Shown here in pieces: positions 22,501 to 30,666 of a stretch of DNA of 64,000 nt. The DNA is from Sedimenticola sp. Lineage in GTDB: Bacteria; Pseudomonadota; Gammaproteobacteria; Chromatiales; Chromatiaceae. Both the position numbers and the translations under genes were made by a program. Under the pieces are notes generated by a model. The model was not told the origin of the DNA and ran no database searches. It was given only the letters and a program-made list of their open reading frames with translations. The stretch lies in NCBI GenBank assembly GCA_027068915.1, contig JAMOLT010000013.1, positions 59,938-123,937 on the forward strand. The letters are read 5' to 3'. Position 1 is the first letter of the stretch. The number at the start of each line of letters is the position of its first letter.

Positions 22501-22738
22501 TTTCGATGATGCGTTCCACGGTTTGCCAGGTGATAGGCTCGATGTAGACAGCGTCCGCCGACTCGGGGTCGGTCATGATGGTGGCGGGGTTGGAATTGAC
22601 CAGCACCACTCGATAACCTTCCTCACGCAATGCCTTGCAGGCCTGTGCGCCAGAGTAGTCGAACTCACAGGCCTGGCCGATGACAATCGGGCCGGCACCA
22701 ATGATGAGAATCGTATTCAGATCTGTTCTTTTCGGCAT
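19529..22738 (-). CDS. carB: Carbamoyl-phosphate synthase large subunit
   Basis: CarB makes carbamoyl phosphate from bicarbonate, ammonia and two ATP for arginine and pyrimidines. It has 1069 residues and two homologous ATP-grasp halves: [18 protein letters not shown] opens the first, and [18 protein letters not shown] the second. A C-terminal MGS-like allosteric domain ([20 protein letters not shown]) follows. It lies 33 bp downstream of carA. Confidence 0.98.
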   Translation of the reverse strand: MPKRTDLNTILIIGAGPIVIGQACEFDYSGAQACKALREEGYRVVLVNSNPATIMTDPESADAVYIEPITWQTVERIIEKERPEALLPTMGGQTALNCALDLVREGVLEKYGVEMIGASREAIDKAEDRDLFRQAMRKIGLDMPKSAIAHSMEEALQVQVQVGFPTVIRPSFTMGGSGGGIAYNKEEFVEICERGLDLSPTKELLVEESILGWKEFEMEVVRDHKDNCIIICAIENLDPMGVHTGDSITVAPAQTLTDKEYQIMRDASLAVLREIGVDTGGSNVQFAINPENGRMIIIEMNPRVSRSSALASKATGFPIAKVAAKLAVGYTLDELRNEITGGVTPASFEPSIDYVVTKIPRFPFEKFPLADDRLTTQMKSVGEVMAIGRTLQESLQKALRGLETGKSGLDPVIDPNAEDARSRILAEIRQPRAERLWYVADAFRIGMSMEEVFEATAIDPWFLVQIQDIVQEETRVGEEGLDALGKRRLRNLKRKGFSDKRLADVLGVKEKKIRKLRHGYGIRPVYKRVDSCAAEFASSTAYMYSTYEEECEAQPTDRQKIMVLGGGPNRIGQGIEFDYCCVHAAFAMREDGYETIMVNCNPETVSTDYDTSDRLYFEPLTLEDVLEIIHKENPAGVIVQYGGQTPLKLARDLEKAGAPIIGTSPDSIDAAEDRERFQKMIKKLGILQPPNRTATDPETAVKLAEEIGYPLVVRPSYVLGGRAMEIVYNEEDLSRYMREAVSVSNNSPVLLDRFLNDAIEVDVDAICDGHDVLVGGIMEHIEEAGVHSGDSACSLPPYTLSQEVQDRMRSHIRDMALELGVVGLMNTQFAIKGDDIYILEVNPRASRTVPFVSKAIGRPLAKIAARCMAGQSLQDQNATVEIIPKHYFVKEAVFPFVKFPGVDSVLGPEMKSTGEVMGVGSTFGEAYGKANEGGSTKLPTGGRALLSVREADKQRVKLVAKDLAALGFELCATGGTCDAILSAGVDCERVNKVMEGRPHIVDRIKNDDFDLIINTTEGKQAMLDSASIRRAALQHKISYTTTMSGGEAIVMAIQYQGEPVVVSLQELHQ

Positions 22739-22771
22739 TTTATTTCTATCTGCGCAAGTGGGGTGAGTTCA

Positions 22772-23923
22772 TCACGTGGTTCGACTGGAATCCGAAGCAG
22801 CCTGCATCAGTTCGATGAAGTGATCGAAAACCGGAGCTACATCATGGGGCCCCGGGCTGGCTTCCGGGTGCCCCTGGAAGCCAAAAGCGGGCTTATCCGT
22901 GCGATGGATACCCTGTAATGAATCATCGAACAAGGATTTGTGTGTGGCTTGCAGATGCTCCGGCAGACTGTCTTCATCTACAGCAAAACCATGATTCTGG
23001 CTGGAAATCATCACCGCACCTGTTTCCAGATCCTGTACCGGATGATTGGCGCCATGATGGCCAAACTTCATCTTCACCGTGCGCGCCCCGCTGGCCAACC
23101 CCAGGAGTTGATGTCCCAGGCAGATACCAAAGGTGGGAATGTTTTGTTCCAGCACCTCCTGAATCGCAGCAATAGCGTAGTCACAGGGCTCCGGATCACC
23201 CGGGCCGTTGGACAGAAAAACGCCATCCGGGTTCATGGCCAGCACTTCACTGGCCGGGGTTTGGGCGGGCACCACGGTGATGCGGCAGCCGCGGTCACGC
23301 AACATGCGCAGGATATTGGTTTTGATGCCGTAATCGTAGGCAACCACATGCAGGTCATCATCGGCATCTTCCCTGGCAACATAGCCTTCCTCCAGATCCC
23401 AGGTTCCTTCTTTCCAGGAATAGGGTTTGTCCGTGGTGACTTCCCTGGCCAGATCCATGCCTTTGAGACCAGGAAAAACTTCTGCGGCGGCCCGAGCAAC
23501 GGCTTCATCCAGATGCGAACCAGCCTGTATGCAGCCGCTCTGGGCGCCTTTTTCACGCAAAATGCGCGTCAGCTTGCGGGTATCAATATCGGCGATGGCG
23601 ATGACCCCGTTTTCCCGAAGATAGTTCTCCAGGGACTGCTCACTGCGCCAGTTGCTCGCCAGCAGGGGCAGATCCCGGATTACCAGGCCTGCGGCATGCA
23701 CGGAGGAAGACTCTGCATCCTCTTGATTTACACCGGTATTTCCAATGTGTGGGTAGGTCAGGGTAACGATCTGCCGCAAATAGGAGGGATCGGTGAGGAT
23801 CTCCTGATAGCCGGTCATGGCGGTGTTGAAAACCACCTCTCCGGCCGTCTGTCCTTCTGCACCAATGGAACGACCGTGGAACACCGTGCCATCTTCCAAT
23901 ACCAGAATTGCTGAATTAGTCAT
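22772..23923 (-). CDS. carA: Carbamoyl-phosphate synthase small subunit
   Basis: CarA is the glutamine amidotransferase subunit that delivers ammonia to CarB. The protein has 383 residues. The class-I triad is visible: nucleophile C268 in FGICLGHQ, with His and Glu in [11 protein letters not shown]. The first half shows the CPSase small-chain domain ([13 protein letters not shown]). The start ATG is at 23923. The upstream gap holds the nested palindromic element described separately. Confidence 0.98.
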   Translation of the reverse strand: MTNSAILVLEDGTVFHGRSIGAEGQTAGEVVFNTAMTGYQEILTDPSYLRQIVTLTYPHIGNTGVNQEDAESSSVHAAGLVIRDLPLLASNWRSEQSLENYLRENGVIAIADIDTRKLTRILREKGAQSGCIQAGSHLDEAVARAAAEVFPGLKGMDLAREVTTDKPYSWKEGTWDLEEGYVAREDADDDLHVVAYDYGIKTNILRMLRDRGCRITVVPAQTPASEVLAMNPDGVFLSNGPGDPEPCDYAIAAIQEVLEQNIPTFGICLGHQLLGLASGARTVKMKFGHHGANHPVQDLETGAVMISSQNHGFAVDEDSLPEHLQATHKSLFDDSLQGIHRTDKPAFGFQGHPEASPGPHDVAPVFDHFIELMQAASDSSRTT

Positions 23924-24270
23924 TTACGCGCACACAAAAGGGACTGACTCTGTGTGGGAGTCGTCCGGTACAAACAAATAAAAGAGAGTTGGGGTCAGAC
24001 CCGAATGGCGCTTACTTAACCTTAAGCAAAAAACCATGGTCATCCCGGCGCAGGCCGGGATCCAGGACGGCCGCTTATTCCCGAAATCCTGGATTCCGGC
24101 CTGCGCCGGAATGACGAATAACGAGATCCTTGGCTTAAGTTAAGTGCCATTCGGGTCAGACCCCTGTTGAGATGGAAATTTTACGGGAGATGCCGGGCAG
24201 TGTCTATGGAAATCGTCGGGGATTTGGCGGCTATCCCCAGGGTTGCCCCTGTTCCCAGGTAAGCCGGCAA
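23924..24270. other. Intergenic region between trxC and carA
   Basis: About 350 bp with no credible gene. It carries the carA upstream region (23924-23990) and a nested inverted-repeat element (23991-24164). A GC-rich hairpin at 24258-24289 overlaps the end of trxC. Confidence 0.6.
23991..24164. mobile_element. Nested palindromic (REP/RAYT-type) element
   Basis: Outer inverted arms start with GGGGTCAGACCCGAATGGC (23991 on) and end with GCCATTCGGGTCAGACCCC (to 24164). Inside are two facing palindromic units, CATCCCGGCGCAGGCCGGGA (around 24041-24060) and TTCCGGCCTGCGCCGGAA (around 24093-24110), each flanked by TCCAGGA/TCCTGGA. The whole stretch could fold into one long hairpin. The GGTCAGACCC/GAATGGC arms resemble sequences that I associate with REP-associated tyrosine transposases. 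No transposase is present here. Confidence 0.65.
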
Positions 24271-24289
24271 CTACAGTTGCCGGCTTACC
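24258..24289. terminator. 15-bp perfect hairpin across the trxC stop codon
   Basis: GGTAAGCCGGCAACT (24258-24272) pairs perfectly with AGTTGCCGGCTTACC (24275-24289) over a 2-nt loop. It contains the last codons and the TAG stop of trxC. There is no following T-tract, so it may act as an RNA 3'-end stabiliser or a weak terminator. Confidence 0.5.
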
Positions 24290-24705
24290 CAGGACACGAT
24301 GCCCTGTGCATCCAGGGCTCCAGACACACGATCAAATTCCTGCCCGTTTTTAAAGAGAATCATTGTAGGGATACTACGAATCCCCAGCTGTCCGGCAAGC
24401 TGTTGATGTTGCTCGGTATTCAGCTTGAGCAGACGCACATCCGGCTCCAGTGGGGCAGTTGCCCGGGCAAACGCCGGCGCCATCATCTTGCAGGGGCCGC
24501 ACCAGGGAGCCCAAAAATCCACCACCACGGGAATGTCATTGCGCTGAATCTGCTTCTGCAGCATGGCATCATCCACTTCTGCGGGCTTTCCCTGAAACAA
24601 TGCTTGCTTGCATTTCCCGCATATTGGATTCTTCCCCAAGCGCTCCCGGGGAATACGGTTCACCCCCCCGCAGTGCGTACAAACCACATGCAAGCTGTCT
24701 GACAT
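24271..24705 (-). CDS. trxC: Thioredoxin 2 (TrxC)
   Basis: TrxC is a zinc-containing thioredoxin and protein disulfide reductase with 144 residues. The N-terminal zinc ribbon has two CxxC pairs (CTHC and CGKC), and the thioredoxin domain has active-site WAPWCGPCK and the cis-proline loop SIPT. ATG 24705 is chosen because GGAG lies 6 nt upstream; ATG 24717 would include that site. TrxC is commonly induced by oxidative stress (OxyR in E. coli), but no operator was identified. The last codons form a strong palindrome. Confidence 0.94.
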   Translation of the reverse strand: MSDSLHVVCTHCGGVNRIPRERLGKNPICGKCKQALFQGKPAEVDDAMLQKQIQRNDIPVVVDFWAPWCGPCKMMAPAFARATAPLEPDVRLLKLNTEQHQQLAGQLGIRSIPTMILFKNGQEFDRVSGALDAQGIVSWVSRQL

Positions 24706-24962
24706 TGTGCGCTCCATTCAGTAGATATTGGATAGGATGAAATATTAGGCCAAAACCACCCAATTCAAGTCAAGGGCATCTCTAATTATTAATTCTGTTT
24801 GTGCAGATATGTGCTTGAGAGACCCAAGAACACGGCGAAGATCACAGCAAACGCCCCAGGGCGTCTTCTCTTGTGCAAGCACAATTCACCTTGTAGGGTG
24901 CTATTTGTGAGATTTTCAAAGCTTCCGCTCACATCCCTGAATGATGCCCCTGATTTGCTGAC

Positions 24963-25673
24963 CTATTTCAGCACTGCTTCGACAGCGATCACAGTAGCCA
25001 CATCACCTTCCACCTGCCAGCGCACATCGCAGTTTCCCAGATGGATGCCGTAGACACGGTCGGAGGCTGTATTTCTTTGGTACGCAGGCCTTGGATCCAG
25101 GGCCACAAGTTGTTCGATCAGATTCTTCTGCATTTCCCCGGGAGACAGGCATTGCAACTGCTTCTCTGCAGATACTGAAAACACCACATCCAGCCGGACT
25201 TCCGGCCGGTCAGGCGCAAATCCAGCCACAGCAGCTTCGACCCTGTCCACATAGGGAAGGTAGGGTTTGATATCCACCACCGGTGTGCCATCGAGCAAAT
25301 CCACACCACGCACATGCAGGAAAACCCTGCCCTGATCAACCACAATCCTGTCCAGCCGGACTACTGACAAGCCCAGATGGTTGGGGCGAAACGGCGAGCG
25401 GGTGGCAAATACCCCCTTGCTCTGATTGCCACCCAGTCGTGGCGGGCGAACCCGCTCCCGCCAGCCCTGGTCGATGCATTGATGGAAAACGAAGGAAATC
25501 CAGATATGGCTGAAGGCCTCCAGCCCTTCAAAGAGCTCTGGCTTGTCAAAACCGGGCTGCATTTCCACCACCCCGGGAACATCTACCAGTCCGGGCTGGC
25601 GGGGAATACCAAATTTCTCACGAAACGGCGTTCTGATATAGCCAATAGGTGTTAGTGGATAAGCAGATGTCAC
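24963..25673 (-). CDS. trmO: tRNA (N6-threonylcarbamoyladenosine-37-N6)-methyltransferase TrmO
   Basis: TrmO (YaeB/TsaA/VirR family) uses SAM to methylate t6A37 of certain tRNA-Thr. The protein has 236 residues. Family markers are PIGYIRTPFREKFGIPRQ at the N-terminus, RPPRLGGNQSKGVFATRSPFRPN, and VDIKPYLPYVDR. It appears monocistronic. The 257 bp on its 3' side, up to the trxC start, show only a small GC hairpin (about 24852-24867) and no gene. Confidence 0.94.
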   Translation of the reverse strand: MTSAYPLTPIGYIRTPFREKFGIPRQPGLVDVPGVVEMQPGFDKPELFEGLEAFSHIWISFVFHQCIDQGWRERVRPPRLGGNQSKGVFATRSPFRPNHLGLSVVRLDRIVVDQGRVFLHVRGVDLLDGTPVVDIKPYLPYVDRVEAAVAGFAPDRPEVRLDVVFSVSAEKQLQCLSPGEMQKNLIEQLVALDPRPAYQRNTASDRVYGIHLGNCDVRWQVEGDVATVIAVEAVLK

Positions 25674-25785
25674 GCATTTCCAGGGGGATGGCCGAGAGAT
25701 TGGCCAATTATGTCAGGAAGAGGATCGGCAGGCCAGCACCCCTGAACCCAATGGATTCAGGAGGTTGCTGACCTTACATGCCCAA

Positions 25786-26034
25786 TCAGCCGTTCTCGCC
25801 GGGGGCATCCTTGCGCGTGGACTGCATATTCTTACCAGGCAGCTTCCGGCAATACCCGGCAATGGCGCGGCCATCAGAGCGCTCATAACCTTTTACCCAG
25901 CGGCAGCTGCTGGAAGCCGTACAATCAGGTTTTTCCATTCCCTTGCATATACCATCCGCACTACTGTAACCAGAGGTGAATGAAAGAATAATGGCAGCAG
26001 TTAGTGTCGATATCATCATATTGGCTTTCTTCAT
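25786..26034 (-). CDS. Small secreted cysteine-rich protein
   Basis: This is an 82-residue exported protein of unknown function. A signal peptide (MKKANMMISTLTAAIILSFTSG) precedes a mature part with four cysteines in the pattern C-x6-C-x5-C-x(17-18)-C around DCTASSSCRWVKGYERSDG and YCRK. I have seen similar C..DC....C.W......R.DG...YC proteins as uncharacterised periplasmic ORFs. ATG 26034 is supported by AGGA 9 nt upstream. Even cysteine spacing suggests two disulfides. Confidence 0.7.
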   Translation of the reverse strand: MKKANMMISTLTAAIILSFTSGYSSADGICKGMEKPDCTASSSCRWVKGYERSDGRAIAGYCRKLPGKNMQSTRKDAPGENG

Positions 26035-26056
26035 GGCAAACATTCCTTTGTACAAT

Positions 26057-26086
26057 TACAGAAAGCCAGGCAACTCCCTGCCTGGC
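26057..26086 (-). terminator. Probable terminator after amrS
   Basis: Reading leftward, GCCAGGCA (26086-26079) pairs with TGCCTGGC (26072-26065) over a 6-nt loop and is followed by TTTCTGTAATT. It lies between the amrS stop and the small secreted-protein gene. A second small stem (ATGTAGG/CCTACAT) lies near 26120-26140. Confidence 0.6.
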
Positions 26087-26172
26087 AATGCCAGTGTAGG
26101 AAGTTTGCGAATATGTGTATGTAGGAGCAGGCCTACATTGCTATAAGAGGTTTCCCGCTTTTCCATTATTTT

Positions 26173-27246
26173 TCACATAGCCACCTGCAGGCATTTTGCT
26201 CCCCAGTTACCCGGGCGGGCATCGAAAACACCAGGAATCTTCTCCCCACAGCTGGCACAATGGCCTTTTTCATCCAGTCCCCATTTCCCGAGCACATACC
26301 AGTCCCGCTCAATGAGCAATTCTCCACATTGATGGCACCAGGTGCTACCGCCAGCACTGTCATGGACATTGCCAGTGTAGACATAATGCAACCCATGCTC
26401 CATGGCGATTTGCCGCGCCCGGGTAAGCGCTTGCGGTGAAGTCGGGGGCACGTCACGCATTTTGTAGTCTGGGTGAAAGGCGCTGAAATGCAGCGGAACA
26501 TCCGAACCCAGCTCGGAAGCAATCCAGTCCACCATGCGCTTGAGTTCGTCCGCCGAATCATTGTGCCCCGGAATCAGCAAATTGGTGATTTCCAGCCAGA
26601 CATCGGTTTCATGCTTCAGGTACTTCAAGGTATCCAGCACCGGCTGCAAATGCCCACCGGTCAGCTTGCGATAAAAATCTTCGCTAAACCCTTTCAAATC
26701 CACATTGGCAGCATCCATGCAGGAAAAAAACTCTTCTCTGGCTCCCGGAGAAATATAGCCGGCAGTCACCGCAACACTTTTGATGTCCTGCTCATGGCAG
26801 GCCTTGGCCGTATCAACGGCATATTCAAGAAAAATCACGGGATCATTGTAGGTATAGGCAACGCTGCGGCAACCCAGCTTCCGGGCCGTGTTGGCAATGT
26901 GTTCTGGCGTCGCCTGATTGGCCAGGATATCCATTTCCCGGGACTTGCTCATATCCCAGTTCTGGCAGTATTTGCAGGAAAGATTACAACCCGCTGTACC
27001 AAACGAGAATACAGGCGTTCCCGGAAAAAAATGGTTCAGTGGTTTCTTTTCGATAGGATCCACACAGAAACCGCTGGAGCGGCCATAGGTGGTCAACACC
27101 ACTTTGTCATTTTCCCGCATACGCACAAAACACAATCCGCGTTGCCCCTCTTTCAGGTGACATGCCCTCGGGCACAGGTCACACTGCACCCGCCCATCCT
27201 CCAGTTGGTGCCAATAATCTGTAGCAAAATTCTGCAGCCCGGCCAT
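26173..27246 (-). CDS. amrS: AmmeMemoRadiSam system radical SAM enzyme AmrS
   Basis: This is the radical SAM member of the AmmeMemoRadiSam system, whose reaction is unknown; relatives include PflA-like activases. The 357-residue protein has an N-terminal Cys-rich leader (CDLCPRACHLKEGQRGLC), the 4Fe-4S motif CNLSCKYC (C87, C91, C94) and a C-terminal zinc ribbon (WCHQCGE and CASCGE). ATG 27246 is chosen because AGGA lies 9 nt upstream. It is divergent from amrB across 64 bp, so the three system genes probably share a control region. Confidence 0.92.
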   Translation of the reverse strand: MAGLQNFATDYWHQLEDGRVQCDLCPRACHLKEGQRGLCFVRMRENDKVVLTTYGRSSGFCVDPIEKKPLNHFFPGTPVFSFGTAGCNLSCKYCQNWDMSKSREMDILANQATPEHIANTARKLGCRSVAYTYNDPVIFLEYAVDTAKACHEQDIKSVAVTAGYISPGAREEFFSCMDAANVDLKGFSEDFYRKLTGGHLQPVLDTLKYLKHETDVWLEITNLLIPGHNDSADELKRMVDWIASELGSDVPLHFSAFHPDYKMRDVPPTSPQALTRARQIAMEHGLHYVYTGNVHDSAGGSTWCHQCGELLIERDWYVLGKWGLDEKGHCASCGEKIPGVFDARPGNWGAKCLQVAM

Positions 27247-27310
27247 CTTGATATTTCCTCCACATGAACCCATCTGTTAATTAGATCGGGCTGAACAACA
27301 GGATTTCAAG

Positions 27311-28099
27311 ATGAGCAGCGTATTACTTCCCTCCGTGGCTGGTATGTTCTACCCGGAACATGCTGGTGAGCTGAGGCGGCAGGTTGATAATTTTCTGGCG
27401 CAGGCCGAGTCAGATGATGCTCCACCGCCAAAAGCGCTGATTGTGCCCCATGCCGGTTATGTGTATTCCGGGCCGGTTGCCGCCAGTGCCTACCGCAGGC
27501 TGTTGCCCGCCGCAGACAGTATTCAGCAAGTGGTCATCCTCGCTCCGGCACACCAGGTGCCTTTTCATGGCCTGGCGACCACCTCAGCCGATTACCTGCG
27601 CACCCCCTTGGGCGATATTCCTGTAGACCGGAAAGCGGTGTCCAGGGCGCTGACCCTGCCCCAGGTGCAGGAATATGACCAGGCCTTTGAAGGCGAGCAT
27701 GCACTGGAAGTGCAGCTTCCCTTTTTGCAGCGGACGCTCAATAACTTCCATATCGTGCCATTTATCGTTGGACAGGCAAATGCCCAAGATGCCAGCGAGG
27801 TGCTGGATCTTCTTTGGGGCGGCAGCGAAACCCTGATCGTCATCAGCTCTGATCTGAGTCACTTTCTGGACTATCACAGCGCAAGGGAAAAAGATCTGCG
27901 CACAACAGAAGCCATAGAGGCTCTTTCTCCGAATGCCATCGGTTTTGATGACGCCTGTGGCCGGGTGCCGGTCAGCGGGCTGCTACTCTCCGCCCGGGAG
28001 CATGGCCTGCAGGCCAGAGCCGTGGATTTGCGCAATTCCGGCGATACCGCTGGCGACAAAAACCGGGTGGTAGGATATGGTGCCTATGTCTTCAACTAA
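27311..28099 (+). CDS. amrB: AmmeMemoRadiSam system protein AmrB (MEMO1 family)
   Basis: The 262 residues match the MEMO1 family, related to extradiol dioxygenases and, in humans, a metal-binding redox protein. Visible motifs are SVAGMFYP at the N-terminus, IVPHAGYVYSGPVAASAYR, VVILAPAHQVPF, EHALEVQLPFLQ and ISSDLSHFLDY. The conserved histidines of the putative metal site are present. It overlaps amrA by 14 nt. Confidence 0.93.
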   Translation: MSSVLLPSVAGMFYPEHAGELRRQVDNFLAQAESDDAPPPKALIVPHAGYVYSGPVAASAYRRLLPAADSIQQVVILAPAHQVPFHGLATTSADYLRTPLGDIPVDRKAVSRALTLPQVQEYDQAFEGEHALEVQLPFLQRTLNNFHIVPFIVGQANAQDASEVLDLLWGGSETLIVISSDLSHFLDYHSAREKDLRTTEAIEALSPNAIGFDDACGRVPVSGLLLSAREHGLQARAVDLRNSGDTAGDKNRVVGYGAYVFN

Positions 28100-28667
28100 G
28101 CAGATACTGAATGAGCAACAGCGCCTTGTGCTGCTGCAAACGGCTCGTGCTTCCATACACACGGGATTGCTCGAGGGACATTCCCTTCAGGTGGAACCAG
28201 CCGATTTCGAGCCGGCCTTACAGGCGCAAAGGGCGACTTTCGTAACCCTGCACAAACACGGGGAGCTGCGCGGCTGCATCGGCCATCTGGAAGCCATGCA
28301 GCCGTTGATCAGGGATGTGGCGGACAATGCCTTCAGCGCCGCATTTCAGGACAGTCGTTTTCCTCCCCTGCACCAAAGCGAATTCGACCAAATTGCAATT
28401 CACATATCGGTGCTGAGTCCGCCCGAGCCGCTGTCCTTTGTGTCCGAACAGGATTTGCTGCAACAGATCCACCCGGGAACAGATGGACTGATTCTGCAAG
28501 ATGGCCGTTATCGTGGCACTTTTCTGCCTTCGGTATGGGAACAACTTCCCACCCGGGAAGAATTTCTTGCCCACCTGAAGATCAAGGCCGGGCTGCCCGC
28601 AAACTTCTGGTCAGACACGCTGGAGGTATTCCGTTACACTACGGAATCCTTTGGCGAGACAGAATAG
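28086..28667 (+). CDS. amrA: AmmeMemoRadiSam system protein AmrA (AMMECR1 family)
   Basis: This 193-residue protein is of the AMMECR1 family. The diagnostic core is GELRGCIGHLEA, followed by FSAAFQDSRFPPL and the C-terminal stretch LPTREEFLAHLKIKAGL. ATG 28086 is preferred over 28077 because AGGA is 10 nt upstream. It is embedded in the 3' end of amrB and followed 9 nt later by a cytochrome b561-like gene, so amrB-amrA-cytb is likely one transcript. Confidence 0.92.
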   Translation: MSSTKQILNEQQRLVLLQTARASIHTGLLEGHSLQVEPADFEPALQAQRATFVTLHKHGELRGCIGHLEAMQPLIRDVADNAFSAAFQDSRFPPLHQSEFDQIAIHISVLSPPEPLSFVSEQDLLQQIHPGTDGLILQDGRYRGTFLPSVWEQLPTREEFLAHLKIKAGLPANFWSDTLEVFRYTTESFGETE

Positions 28668-28676
28668 ATATCCTCT

Positions 28677-29354
28677 ATGAAGCAAGCCGAAATCCGTCGC
28701 CAGCTGGTCTGGAGCAAAACCCTGCGCTGGTGCCACTGGGGCATGACCCTCGCCGTACTGGCGCTGATTCTTACCGGCTGGCTGATTTCCTGGGTGCCGG
28801 AAAGAGCCACGAGTCTTGATGAGATCCATTATGTAGCGGCAGCAATACTCATCGCCGTACTCGTCATTCGTTTCTGGCTGCTGATTTTCAGCCGGGGCAA
28901 TGATCTGCTGAAAAGCCTGTTGCCCAACCGCCACCAGCTGCAACAGGCCTGGGAGGTATTGCGCGCCTATCTCTCCCTGGGAAAGATCCCCCTGCCCAAA
29001 TGGTATGCACACAATCCCCTGTGGGCTCCTTTGTATCTGTTCCTGTTTGCCGTGCTGTCCATACAGATCGTGAGCGGTTTGCTGCTGCTCAATCAAATCA
29101 CCTTGCTCGGTGAGCTCAGCCTGCGCCAGGTACATGTGCTGGGCTTTCAGGTCATCACAGCGTTTGCCCTGCTGCATATCCTGGCCAGCTTCTTTCACGA
29201 AGCCAAGGGCAGCGGCTCAGACATTTCGGCCATGATCAACGGCCATCGGATTTTCATTGTCGCCCCGCCCCAAAGCAAGTCAGCCAGCAGCAAGCCCGTT
29301 ATTGTCCCGTTGGACAGCCTGCGCAAAAGCGGCGACCACACCGCCGGGGAGTAA
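28677..29354 (+). CDS. Cytochrome b561 / Ni-Fe hydrogenase b-type subunit-like membrane protein
   Basis: This is an inner-membrane diheme cytochrome b of about 225 residues with four hydrophobic helices. Candidate heme-ligand histidines are H20 in RWCHWGM, one in DEIHYVAAA, one in RQVHVLG and one in ALLHILASFFHE. Such proteins pass electrons between quinones and periplasmic or soluble partners. It starts 9 nt after amrA, which suggests redox coupling to the AmmeMemoRadiSam proteins, but that is inference. The gene ends 2 nt before a hairpin repeat. Confidence 0.82.
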   Translation: MKQAEIRRQLVWSKTLRWCHWGMTLAVLALILTGWLISWVPERATSLDEIHYVAAAILIAVLVIRFWLLIFSRGNDLLKSLLPNRHQLQQAWEVLRAYLSLGKIPLPKWYAHNPLWAPLYLFLFAVLSIQIVSGLLLLNQITLLGELSLRQVHVLGFQVITAFALLHILASFFHEAKGSGSDISAMINGHRIFIVAPPQSKSASSKPVIVPLDSLRKSGDHTAGE

Positions 29355-29356
29355 TT

Positions 29357-29496
29357 TAATCAGGATGTTGAAAAAATCCTTCCATGGCTTTTTTTAACCC
29401 GGAAAGGAAAAAATGTGATTTTATCTTTCCTCCATTTCCAGTGACTTATGGTCATTGAAAATGGCCGCACGTCCTTGTGCGGTGTGCAGACTGTTA
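29357..29496 (-). repeat. Multi-hairpin dispersed repeat, copy 1
   Basis: This copy is in leftward orientation and fills the whole gap between two convergent genes. In order it holds four stem-loops: CCGCAC/GTGCGG, ATTTTCAA-type, GGAAAG/CTTTCC, and GTTGAAAAAA paired with TTTTTTTAAC around CCATGG. Its edge supplies the TAA stop of the aminotransferase gene (29494-29496). It is closely similar to the copies at 31.6 and 46.3 kb. Confidence 0.8.
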
Positions 29497-30666
29497 TGCA
29501 AGGAAGGCTGCAATCCGCTCCACCCCCAGCTTGAGCCTTTCCAGGTCGGTGGTATAGGCAAACCGAACAAATTTGTCGGCACGAAAATTACCGAAGTCCC
29601 GCCCGGGCGTGATAGCCACCGCAGCCTGGTCAAGCAATCTTCCGGCAAACTCAAAGCTGTCGTCAGAGAAAGCGCTTACATCAGCGTAGAGGTAGAAAGC
29701 CCCTTCGGGCTTGCCTTGTATGCGAAATCCAAGATTTACCAGGGCATCATACAAATAATCTCTGCGCTCCTGAAACACCTTGCGGCGTTGCTCGAGAATT
29801 CTCTGGGTCTCTGGCTGAAATGCCGCCAATGCCGCGTACTGCGCCACGGTAGGGGCCGCCAGGAAGATATTCTGCGCCAGACGATCCAGCGCCGACACAT
29901 ACTCCGGCGGTGCCACTACCCAGCCCAGGCGCCAGCCGGTCATGCCAAAGAATTTGGAAAAGCTGTTCACCACGAAAAGATTGTCCTGTCCCAACTTCAG
30001 CGCGGTTTCCACCGGCTGGTCATACACCAGCCCCTGGTAGATCTCATCGACAATTAACATGCCATCCGGGGCACGCACGGCTTCATACAGGAATTGCAGC
30101 TGGCGCAGACTGAGCAATCTACCGGTAGGATTGGCAGGCGTTGCCACCATCAGTGCTTTTGTGCGCCTGTCCCAGTGGCGAATCACCTGATCATTGGCCA
30201 GGGTGAAGTCATGGGATGCCTTGACTCCCAGGAGCATCGCCTCACCGCCGAACAGGCGCACCATATGCCGGTTACAGGGGTAGCCTGGATCAGCCATGAG
30301 CACCTTGTCCCCAGGATTGACCAACGCCCCCAGAATTAGCTGCAGGGCACCCGATGCTCCTGGCGTGATGACAATCCTGGAGCTGTCCACCTGTACCTGG
30401 AAGCGGGACAGATAGTAATCGCTGATCGCCTGGCGCAGTGCGGGAAGCCCCAGCGCCGGAGTGTAATGGGTTTTTCCCTGTTGCAGAGACTGTATACCCA
30501 TGTCGATAACCGGCTGCGGGCTGGGAAAGTCAGGCTCCCCCACTTCCATGTGCACCACATTCCTGCCCCGGGCATCCATCTCCCGCGCTTGCGCCAGGAT
30601 ATCCATCACATGGAAGGGTTCGATACCCGCCATGCGGTCGGACAATACGGGTTTATTTCCAGGCAT
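29494..30666 (-). CDS. Class I/II PLP-dependent aminotransferase
   Basis: This is a fold-type I aminotransferase of 390 residues; the amino-acid substrate cannot be read from sequence. Motifs are VVHMEVGEPDFPSPQP, TPGASGALQLI, PANPTG, the aspartate in MLIVDEIYQGL, and the PLP lysine in NSFSKFFGMTGWRLGW. The start is taken as ATG 30666 (MPGNKPVL), overlapping the end of cbbY by 14 nt. ATG 30693 is the longer option. The stop codon is the terminal triplet of repeat copy 1. Confidence 0.88.
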   Translation of the reverse strand: MPGNKPVLSDRMAGIEPFHVMDILAQAREMDARGRNVVHMEVGEPDFPSPQPVIDMGIQSLQQGKTHYTPALGLPALRQAISDYYLSRFQVQVDSSRIVITPGASGALQLILGALVNPGDKVLMADPGYPCNRHMVRLFGGEAMLLGVKASHDFTLANDQVIRHWDRRTKALMVATPANPTGRLLSLRQLQFLYEAVRAPDGMLIVDEIYQGLVYDQPVETALKLGQDNLFVVNSFSKFFGMTGWRLGWVVAPPEYVSALDRLAQNIFLAAPTVAQYAALAAFQPETQRILEQRRKVFQERRDYLYDALVNLGFRIQGKPEGAFYLYADVSAFSDDSFEFAGRLLDQAAVAITPGRDFGNFRADKFVRFAYTTDLERLKLGVERIAAFLA

